A stretch of DNA of 12,827 nucleotides, taken from an uncultured Actinomycetes bacterium (GTDB taxonomy: Bacteria > Actinomycetota > CALGFH01). Location: positions 1 to 12,827 of the forward strand of contig CALGFH010000196.1 in the NCBI GenBank assembly GCA_937881255.1, in the 5' to 3' direction. A program made the translations under genes and the position numbers. Of the stretch, positions 7,527-12,827 are shown piece after piece (the first letter of the stretch is position 1; each line of letters starts with the position of its first letter). The notes under the pieces were generated by a model. It was not told where the DNA came from and ran no database searches. It saw only the letters and a program-made list of their open reading frames with translations.

Positions 7527-8750
7527 ATGACGGTCGTGCAACTGCCCGAGGAACTGGTCGCGCTCCGGGAGGCGATCCGGACCTTCATCCAGCGGGAGAT
7601 CGCCCCCAAGGAAGCCCAGTACGCCCAGGAGATCACCGAGACCGGCACCTTCGCCTCCCTTCAGGAGGAGAAGCGGGCCCTGCGCAAGCGCTCGGCCGCC
7701 GAGGGCTACTACTCGCTGTTCATGCCCGAGGAGGCCGGCGGTGGCGGGGTCGGCTACCTGGGCCTGGTCCTGTGCGTCGAGGAGTGCATGCGCCATGGCC
7801 TGCTCCTGGCCATGCCCGGCGGGGTGCTCCCCAGCGTCGAGGGGCCGACCCCGATCCTGCTCGACGGCACGCCCACCCAGCAGGAGCGCTACCTCCAGCC
7901 GACCATGCGGGCCGAGCGGGAGGCCTGCTTCGCCCTGTCCGAGCCCGACGCCGGCTCGGACGCGACCCGGATCCGGACCCGGGCCGAGCGGGCCGACGGC
8001 GGCTGGGTGATCAACGGCCGCAAGCACTTCATCACCCACGGGGCCGAGGCCGACTACGTGATCCTGTTCGCCGTCACCGACCCGGGCAAGGGCGCCCGCG
8101 GCGGCATCAGCTGCTTCCTGGTCGACACCGACGCGCCCGGGTTCGAGGTCGGCCGCCGCCAGCGGACCATGTACGACGAGCACCAGGCCGAGCTGGTCTT
8201 CACCGACTGCCGGGTCGGCGAGGACGCCCTGCTGGGCAAGGAGGGCTACGGCTTCTACTCGGCCATGCGCTGGATCAACGGCGGCCGGGTCTCGATCGCC
8301 GCCATGGCCGTCGGGGTCGCCCAGCACCTGTACGAGCGGATGCTCGAGTACGCCAAGGTCCGGGAGGCGTTCGGCCGCCGCATCGGGGCCAACCAGTACG
8401 TGCAGGGGATGGTGGTCGACACCCTGGCCGAGCTGACCCAGGCCCGGCTGCTGGTCTACGACCTGGCAGCCCGCCTCGACGCCGGGGCCGACGGCCGCCA
8501 GGAGGCGGCCATGGCCAAGTACGTGGCCACCGAGATGGTCGGCAGGGTGGCCGACCGGGCCATCCAGGTGTTCGGCGGCAACGGCTACATGACCGAGATG
8601 GGGGTCGAGCGCTGGGCCCGGTTCGTGCGGGCCATGCGCCTGTACGAGGGCACCAGCGAGATCCTCAAGACCAACATCGCCCGCACCCTCGGCCTGGACG
8701 AGCCCACCCGGGCCCCGGCCGCGGCGGCGGGACCGGCCCCCACGCCGTAG
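7527..8750 (+). CDS. Acyl-CoA dehydrogenase (FAD-dependent)
   Basis: This 407-residue flavoenzyme would introduce an alpha-beta double bond into an acyl-CoA and pass electrons to electron-transfer flavoprotein. Family signatures are clear: FALSEPDAGSDATR in the FAD/substrate region, INGRKHFITHG, REAFGRRIGANQYVQGM, QVFGGNGYM and the C-terminal RAMRLYEGTSEI. E374 in YEGT sits at the position of the catalytic base of medium- and short-chain enzymes. The three-domain length is complete. A Pro/Ala-rich tail of about 17 residues (ending AGPAPTP) follows the last helix. The chain-length or branched substrate cannot be assigned, and no etf, thiolase or CoA ligase genes are nearby. The gene starts 37 bases after the amidohydrolase, but the two share no obvious pathway. 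Confidence 0.96.
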   Translation: MTVVQLPEELVALREAIRTFIQREIAPKEAQYAQEITETGTFASLQEEKRALRKRSAAEGYYSLFMPEEAGGGGVGYLGLVLCVEECMRHGLLLAMPGGVLPSVEGPTPILLDGTPTQQERYLQPTMRAEREACFALSEPDAGSDATRIRTRAERADGGWVINGRKHFITHGAEADYVILFAVTDPGKGARGGISCFLVDTDAPGFEVGRRQRTMYDEHQAELVFTDCRVGEDALLGKEGYGFYSAMRWINGGRVSIAAMAVGVAQHLYERMLEYAKVREAFGRRIGANQYVQGMVVDTLAELTQARLLVYDLAARLDAGADGRQEAAMAKYVATEMVGRVADRAIQVFGGNGYMTEMGVERWARFVRAMRLYEGTSEILKTNIARTLGLDEPTRAPAAAAGPAPTP

Positions 8751-8753
8751 GAT
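8748..8753 (+). promoter_or_regulatory. Candidate -10 box (TAGGAT) overlapping the acyl-CoA dehydrogenase stop, leaderless arrangement
   Basis: TAGGAT starts with the TAG stop of the preceding gene and is followed by exactly 6 bases and then the ATG at 8760. TANNNT with a 6-7 base gap to the start codon is the known layout of leaderless transcripts in actinobacteria. The -35 region is GC-only, with no match. Confidence 0.6.
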
Positions 8754-8759
8754 CTGGCC

Positions 8760-9002
8760 ATGCGAACCCTCCGATCCCGCTCGACCCTGCTGCTGGCCGC
8801 GGCCGCCTGGACCATCTGGGTGTGGGCGACCCGCATCTGGAACATCGTCAGCGACCCCGCCCACGACGCCGCCTTCAAGGCCGTCCACAGCCTGCTCGCC
8901 CTGGTTTCGATCGCTTTCGGGGTCGCCCTGGGCGTGGTCGGGCTGCGCATGCGCCGCGAGGCCCGCACCCCCGAGATTGAGACGGCCGGGCGTGCCGGGT
9001 AG
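8760..9002 (+). CDS. Small two-helix membrane protein, SCO4848-family-like
   Basis: This 80-residue protein has two predicted membrane helices (about 9-26 and 41-63), a basic N-terminus (MRTLRSRS) and a charged C-terminal tail. The Trp-rich first helix (AAWTIWVWATRIWNI), the central KAVHSLLALVSIAFG and the closing GVVGLRMRR resemble what I recall of the SCO4848 family of small actinobacterial membrane proteins, whose function is unknown. There is no Shine-Dalgarno; a -10 box ends 7 bases before the ATG, so translation is probably leaderless. The start is well placed, because the preceding gene ends only 9 bases earlier. Confidence 0.82.
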   Translation: MRTLRSRSTLLLAAAAWTIWVWATRIWNIVSDPAHDAAFKAVHSLLALVSIAFGVALGVVGLRMRREARTPEIETAGRAG

Positions 9003-9005
9003 GCT
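8977..9005 (+). promoter_or_regulatory. Promoter (TTGAGA, 17 bases, TAGGCT) at the end of the small membrane gene
   Basis: The -35 TTGAGA (8977-8982) and -10 TAGGCT (9000-9005) are separated by 17 bases. This is the best-matched complete promoter noticed in the window. The -10 box begins with the TAG stop codon of the small membrane gene. RNA would start near 9012, about 25 bases before the GTG at 9037. Confidence 0.65.
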
Positions 9006-9036
9006 GAGCCGCTCGTCGACCTGGGGGGTAGCTGCG

Positions 9037-9654
9037 GTGTTCATCCGGATTCTGCGCGGTCAGGCCGTTGACGGCGCCGCAACGCTGGCCGAGATCGACC
9101 GCTTTCGCCGGGAGCTCGGCGCCGGCGTGCTCGGCTGGCGGCGGCTGACCGCCGGCATCGGCGACGGCGGCGAGCTGGTCCTGGTCCTCCGCTACGACAC
9201 CGAGGCGGCGGCCCGGCGCGACCGCGACCGGCCGGAGCTGGCCGCCTGGCAGGCCGCGGCCGACCGCCACCTGGCCGGTCCCGGCAGCTGGTACGACTGC
9301 CCGGTGGTGCACACCATGAAGGACGGCGACGCCGGCGAGGCCGGCTTCGTCCGGGTGGTCCAGGGCCGCCTGGCCGACCCGGTCCGCCTGGCCGCCATGC
9401 GGGCCGAGGTCGAGCGGACCCTGCGCGACCGCGCCCCCCACGTCCTCGGGGTGACCGTGGCCGAGCACGCCGACGGCACCGGCTTCACCGAGCTCACCTA
9501 CCTGACCTCGGAGCGCGAGACCCGGGCCGCCGACCGCCAGATGCCGGTCGAGATGGCCGTCCAGCTCGGCACCGTCCGCAGCTACGTCGAGGGCCTGGAA
9601 GAGGTCGAGCTGCGGGAGCCGTTGCTGGTCAGCCCGGCCGTGCCGGTGGCCTAG
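9037..9654 (+). CDS. Hypothetical protein with two similar halves, possible tandem dimeric alpha/beta-barrel (ABM-like) fold
   Basis: This 205-residue soluble protein is not recognised as a named family. Residues 2-72 and 104-175 look like diverged copies: FIRILRG versus FVRVVQG at the start, then a helix (TLAEIDRFRRELGA versus LAAMRAEVERTLRD), a strand with LGW/LGV, a strand pair (ELVLVLRYDTEAAARR versus FTELTYLTSERETRAA) and a final helix. The strand-helix-strand-strand-helix order fits a ferredoxin-like dimeric barrel, as in antibiotic biosynthesis monooxygenase-like proteins; function is unknown. The GTG at 9037 is preferred because a G-rich site (9023-9028) lies 8 bases upstream and the first repeat begins right after it. 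An in-frame ATG at 8977 would lie inside the previous gene and before the promoter. The stop is shared with larC. Confidence 0.85.
   Translation: MFIRILRGQAVDGAATLAEIDRFRRELGAGVLGWRRLTAGIGDGGELVLVLRYDTEAAARRDRDRPELAAWQAAADRHLAGPGSWYDCPVVHTMKDGDAGEAGFVRVVQGRLADPVRLAAMRAEVERTLRDRAPHVLGVTVAEHADGTGFTELTYLTSERETRAADRQMPVEMAVQLGTVRSYVEGLEEVELREPLLVSPAVPVA
9651..9654. other. CTAG shared by two convergent stop codons
   Basis: CTAG supplies TAG to the plus-strand gene (9652-9654) and TAG to larC on the minus strand (9653-9651). No gap exists between the two genes and no hairpin terminator is visible, so transcripts from both sides must run into the opposite gene. Confidence 0.95.
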
Positions 9655-10775
9655 GGGGCGCGGTCCTCGGCGTCCAGGGTGGCCAGGGCGGCCGCCTGGG
9701 CCCTGGCCATGAGGTCCTTGAGGGGCCGGCCGGTGGCCGCGGCCAGGCGGGCGCAGTCGGCGTACTCGGGGGCCACGTTGACCACCCGGCCGCCGTCGAG
9801 GCCCAGCTTGACCCGGACCTTGCCCCCCGGCAAGGTCTCGCGCCACAGCAGCTCGCGCACGGCCGCGTCCGTGCCCGGGGTGCACAGCACCGACAGGGTG
9901 ATGCCGGGCCGGCCCTTCTTCATGTGGATCGGGGTGAACCAGACGTCGGCCGCCCCGGCCTCGAACAGCCGCTCCAGCACCCAGGGGGCCAGCTCCGGGG
10001 TCATGTCGTCGAGGTTGGCCTCCAGCACCAGCCCGCCGTCGCCGGACGGGTCGTCCTCGGTGCGCTCGCCCAGCAGCACCCGGAGCAGGTTGGGCAGCTC
10101 GTCGTGCTGCCGGGTCCCGGCCCCGTAGCCGGTGGCGGCCACCCGCATCGGCGGCAGGTCGGTGTAGCGGCCGGCGCTGGCGGCCAGGATGGCCGCCCCG
10201 GTCGGGGTGGTCAGCTCGGCCGCGACCCCGCCGGAGTAGATCGGCACCCCACCGAGCAGCTCCACCACCGCCGGCGCCGGCACCGGCAGCATCCCGTGCT
10301 CGGTCCGGACCAGGCCGGTCCCGGTGGCCACCGGCGACGCCCACACCTCGGCCACGCCCAGGTCGTGCAGGAGCAGGGCGCTGCCGACGATGTCCACCAC
10401 CGCGTCCACCGCCCCCACCTCGTGGAAGTGGACCTGGTCGACCGGCTTGCGGTGGATCCGGCCCTCGGCCTCGGCCAGCCGGCCGAAGCTGGCCAGGGCC
10501 CGGTCGCGGACCGGGGCCGGCAGGTCGGCCTCGCCCAGGGCGCCCCGCAGGTAGGCCCAGGTGCGGATCACGTGGGAGCGCTCGGCCCTGACCCGGACGT
10601 GGGTGGCGCCGATCCCGCCCCGCTCCACCTGGGTCACCTCGAGCTCGAACGGGTCGACGGGCAGCCCCGACAGCCCCGCCCGCAGGGCGTCGGGCGACCC
10701 GCCGGCGTCCAGCAGCGCCCCCAGCACCATGTCCCCGGCCACGCCGGCGAAGCAGTCGAAGTAGGCGAAGGTCAT
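9651..10775 (-). CDS. larC: Nickel insertion protein LarC (CTP-dependent, nickel-pincer cofactor)
   Basis: LarC inserts nickel into the pincer nucleotide precursor in the last step of nickel-pincer nucleotide synthesis. The 374-residue protein opens with the family signature YFDCFAGVAGDMVLGALLDA. It also has the histidine motif HFHEVGAVDAVVD (H116, H118, E119), TPTGAAILAA, EANLDDMTPE and KKGRPGITLSVLC. It is one continuous frame, unlike Lactiplantibacillus plantarum, where larC1 and larC2 are joined by frameshifting. The ATG at 10775 overlaps the larB stop by 4 bases (ATGA), so the two are co-translated. The gene ends tail to tail with the plus-strand neighbour. Confidence 0.96.
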   Translation of the reverse strand: MTFAYFDCFAGVAGDMVLGALLDAGGSPDALRAGLSGLPVDPFELEVTQVERGGIGATHVRVRAERSHVIRTWAYLRGALGEADLPAPVRDRALASFGRLAEAEGRIHRKPVDQVHFHEVGAVDAVVDIVGSALLLHDLGVAEVWASPVATGTGLVRTEHGMLPVPAPAVVELLGGVPIYSGGVAAELTTPTGAAILAASAGRYTDLPPMRVAATGYGAGTRQHDELPNLLRVLLGERTEDDPSGDGGLVLEANLDDMTPELAPWVLERLFEAGAADVWFTPIHMKKGRPGITLSVLCTPGTDAAVRELLWRETLPGGKVRVKLGLDGGRVVNVAPEYADCARLAAATGRPLKDLMARAQAAALATLDAEDRAP

Positions 10776-11533
10776 GCGCGGCTCCGGATCCGCAGCATTC
10801 TCGCGGCCAGGGCGCCGGCCCCGAACCCGTTGTCGATGTTGACCACGCTGACCCCGACGGCGCAGGAGTTCAGCATGGCCAGCAGGGCGGCCAGGCCGTC
10901 GAAGGCGGCCCCGTAGCCGACGCTGGTCGGCACGGCCACCACCGGCGCCGCCACCATCCCGGCGACCAGCGAGGGCAGGGCGCCCTCCATCCCGGCCACC
11001 ACCACCAGCACGTCGGCCGCCTGGAGGCGGGCCGCCTCGGCGAACAGCCGGTGGGCGCCGGCCACGCCGACGTCGGCCAGGGTGTCGACCCGGCAGCCGA
11101 ACGCCTCGGCCGTGACCCAGGCCTCCTCGGCCACCGGCAGGTCGCCGGTCCCGGCGCAGACCACCCCGACCAGCCCGGCCCGTGACCCGTCCGGCTCGGC
11201 CGGCCGGCAGACCAGCATCCCCGAGCGGGGGTGCCAGCGGGCCCCGGGGGCGACCTCCCGGACCGCCTCGGCGTGCTCGGCCGTGGCCTTGGTGACCAGC
11301 ACCGGCGAGGCGTCCTGGGCGAGCAGGGCGGCCACGATCCGGGCCGCCTCGGCCGGGGTCTTGCCGGGGCCGTAGACGACCTCGGGCCCGCCCCGCAGCG
11401 CCCGGTGGTGGTCGACCCGGGCGAAGCCGAGGTCCTCGAACGGCAAGGCGGCCAGGCGGGTCACGGCGTCCTCGGTGGACAGCTCGCCCCTGGCCACGGC
11501 GCCGAGAAGCTGTCGAAGCCGACCTTCATCCAA
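10772..11533 (-). CDS. larB: LarB, NaAD carboxylase/hydrolase of nickel-pincer cofactor synthesis
   Basis: LarB carboxylates the pyridinium ring of nicotinic acid adenine dinucleotide and releases AMP, the first step of pincer cofactor synthesis. The protein has the family N-terminus with DLGFARVDHHRALR (34-47) and VVYGPGKTPAEAA, then an AIR-carboxylase-like C-terminal domain with VVVAGMEGALPSLVAG, AVPTSVGYGA and LNSCAVGVSVVNIDNGFGAG. C224 in LNSCA should be the nucleophile (Cys221 in the 246-residue L. plantarum protein). I place the start at TTG 11533 (253 residues): it gives the usual length, and a -10 box sits just upstream. An ATG at 11590 in the same frame would add 19 residues and overlap the serS start codon. 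The start is uncertain; the family is not. Confidence 0.93.
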   Translation of the reverse strand: MDEGRLRQLLGAVARGELSTEDAVTRLAALPFEDLGFARVDHHRALRGGPEVVYGPGKTPAEAARIVAALLAQDASPVLVTKATAEHAEAVREVAPGARWHPRSGMLVCRPAEPDGSRAGLVGVVCAGTGDLPVAEEAWVTAEAFGCRVDTLADVGVAGAHRLFAEAARLQAADVLVVVAGMEGALPSLVAGMVAAPVVAVPTSVGYGAAFDGLAALLAMLNSCAVGVSVVNIDNGFGAGALAARMLRIRSRA

Positions 11534-11542
11534 AGTTCCCGC

Positions 11543-11548
11543 ATTGTA
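11543..11548 (-). promoter_or_regulatory. -10 box (TACAAT) for larBC
   Basis: TACAAT on the minus strand lies 9 bases before the proposed TTG start of larB. RNA would begin within a few bases of that codon, so the larBC message would be nearly leaderless. If the ATG at 11590 were the real start, this hexamer would be inside the gene. No clear -35 is seen. Confidence 0.55.
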
Positions 11549-11576
11549 GCTCCGAAATCGGGCTGCGCCGGTCCGG

Positions 11577-11582
11577 TAGCCT
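11577..11582 (+). promoter_or_regulatory. -10 box (TAGCCT) for serS, leaderless arrangement
   Basis: TAGCCT fits TANNNT and ends exactly 6 bases before the serS ATG at 11589, the spacing of leaderless actinobacterial genes. No Shine-Dalgarno precedes serS. The -35 region is weak. The box is about 30 bases from the opposing larB -10 box. Confidence 0.6.
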
Positions 11583-11588
11583 AGGGAC

Positions 11589-12827
11589 ATGCTAAATCTG
11601 AGGTCCGTCCGTGACGACCCCGAGGGGGTCAAGGCCGCCCTGGCCAAGCGCGGCCCCGGCGCCGCCGACCAGGTCGACCGGCTGCTGGCGGCCGATACCG
11701 AGCGCCGGCGGCTGGTCACCGAGGTCGACGCCCTGCGGGCCGAGCAGAAGCGCCGCGGCAAGGAGGTCGCCCGGGCCGCCCCCGGCGAGCGCGAGCAGGT
11801 CCTGGCCGGCCTCAAGGAGCTGTCGGGCCGCCTCGACGAGGCCGAGGCCCGCCTGCGGGCCGCCCAGGCCGAGCTGGACGAGCTCCAGGCCCGGATGCCC
11901 AACCTGCCCGACCCGGCCACCCCGGCCGGCGGCGAGGAGGACTCGGTCGAGCTGCGCCGGGTCGGCACCCCAAGGGGCTTCGACTTCGCCGTCCGCGACC
12001 ACCTGGAGCTGGGCGAGCTGCTGGGCGCGATCGACACCGTCCGGGCGGCCAAGGTGTCGGGGGCCCGCTTCGGCTACCTGACCGGCCCGGGGGCGCTGCT
12101 CGAGTTCGCCCTGGTCCGCTTCGCCATGGACCGCCTCACCGCCGCCGGGTTCGTGCCCATGGTCCCCCCGGTGCTGGTCCGCCGGGAGGCGATGTTCGGC
12201 ACCGGCTTCCTGCCCACCGACGAGCAGCAGATCTTCCGCACGGCCGACGACGACCTCTACCTGACCGGCACCTCCGAGGTCCCGCTGGTCGCCTACCACA
12301 GCGACGAGCTGCTCGACCCGGGCGCCCTGCCCCTGCGCTACGCCGGCTTCTCGACCTGCTTCCGCCGCGAGGCCGGGTCCTACGGCAAGGACACCCGGGG
12401 CATCTTCCGGGTCCACCAGTTCGACAAGGTGGAGATGGTGTCGTTCGTGCTCCCCGAGGCCTCGGCCACCGAGCACGAGCTGCTGCTGGCCCGCGAGGAG
12501 GAGATCCTCCAGGCCCTCGAGCTGCCCTACCGGGTGGTCGACATCGCCGCCGGCGACCTCGGCGGCTCGGCCGCCCGCAAGTTCGACTGCGAGGCCTGGA
12601 TCCCCTCCCAGGGCACCTATCGGGAGCTCACCTCGACCTCCAACTGCACCGACTACCAGGCCCGCCGCATCGGCTGCCGGGTCAGGGAGCCCGAGGGCAA
12701 CCGCCCCCTGCACACCCTCAACGGCACCGCCGTGGCCGTCGGCCGCACCATCGTCGCCCTGCTCGAGAACCACCAGCAGCCCGACGGCTCGGTCCGGGTC
12801 CCAGCCGCCCTCCAGGCCTACCTGAAC
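11589..12827 (+). CDS. serS: Seryl-tRNA synthetase, cut at the right edge
   Basis: This class II aminoacyl-tRNA synthetase charges tRNA-Ser. The 413 visible codons have no stop; bacterial SerRS is usually about 420-430 residues, so only a short C-terminal end is missing. Residues 1-110 form the coiled-coil arm that grips the long variable arm of tRNA-Ser, rich in Arg, Glu, Ala and Leu. The catalytic domain shows motif 1 (GFVPMVPPVLVRREAM), the serine-binding TSE loop (228-230), motif 2 (FRREAGSYGKDTRGIFRVHQ) and motif 3 (NGTAVAVGRTI), plus ELTSTSNCTDYQARR. The start MLNLRSVRDDPEGVKAAL is typical of the family. The gene is divergent from larB and probably translated from a leaderless transcript. 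Confidence 0.97.
   Translation, partial: MLNLRSVRDDPEGVKAALAKRGPGAADQVDRLLAADTERRRLVTEVDALRAEQKRRGKEVARAAPGEREQVLAGLKELSGRLDEAEARLRAAQAELDELQARMPNLPDPATPAGGEEDSVELRRVGTPRGFDFAVRDHLELGELLGAIDTVRAAKVSGARFGYLTGPGALLEFALVRFAMDRLTAAGFVPMVPPVLVRREAMFGTGFLPTDEQQIFRTADDDLYLTGTSEVPLVAYHSDELLDPGALPLRYAGFSTCFRREAGSYGKDTRGIFRVHQFDKVEMVSFVLPEASATEHELLLAREEEILQALELPYRVVDIAAGDLGGSAARKFDCEAWIPSQGTYRELTSTSNCTDYQARRIGCRVREPEGNRPLHTLNGTAVAVGRTIVALLENHQQPDGSVRVPAALQAYLN

Noticed and set aside
9192..10344. Long frames antisense to the two-domain gene and in the wrong frame over larC
   Set aside because: Low-complexity high-GC shadows without motifs; both real genes have clear family or repeat structure.
11592..12773. 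A 393-codon minus-strand frame opposite serS, and the upstream part of the long larB frame to 12052
   Set aside because: serS on the plus strand has all class II motifs over the whole region; the antisense frame has none.

Overview
The window is very GC-rich (roughly 70% or more by eye). It looks like an Actinomycetota chromosome, probably from a less-studied class rather than Mycobacterium or Streptomyces. Three things point there: the actinobacterial cell-wall signalling operon (FHA proteins, PP2C phosphatase, RodA-type SEDS protein, class B PBP, Ser/Thr kinase) in its usual order; a small protein resembling the SCO4848 membrane family; and several TANNNT -10 boxes placed so that transcripts would be leaderless or nearly so. 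The lineage is inferred from gene content only.

Left block (1-6123, minus strand): reading leftward from a promoter near 6118-6123, the order is fhaA, fhaB, pstP, rodA, pbpA and a Ser/Thr kinase that runs off the left edge. All junctions overlap by 1 or 4 bases, except pstP-rodA, which has a 3-base gap. In characterised actinobacteria the kinase and PstP set the phosphorylation state of FHA proteins and cell-wall enzymes, while RodA (glycosyltransferase) and PbpA (transpeptidase) build peptidoglycan.

Middle block (6160-9654, plus strand): a tRNA-Leu(CAG) is followed after only 8 bases by a metal-dependent amidohydrolase. Then come an acyl-CoA dehydrogenase, an 80-residue two-helix membrane protein, and a 205-residue protein made of two similar halves. 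All four protein genes end in TAG. In the first three, that TAG is also the start of a TANNNT hexamer correctly placed to be the -10 box for the next gene.

Right block (9651-12827): larC and larB (minus strand, overlapping by 4 bases) encode two of the three enzymes that make the nickel-pincer nucleotide cofactor. larE and larA are not in the window. larC meets the two-domain gene tail to tail, and their stop codons share one CTAG. Divergent from larB is serS (seryl-tRNA synthetase), apparently leaderless, cut at the right edge a few residues before its expected end.

Most of the window is housekeeping sequence. I see no insertion sequence, CRISPR array, phage gene or defence cassette, and no gene-free stretch over 300 bases; the longest is about 145 bases, between fhaA and the tRNA. 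The points most worth a second look are the stop codons that double as -10 boxes, the tRNA-to-mRNA junction, the larBC pair without its partners, and the internally duplicated small protein.
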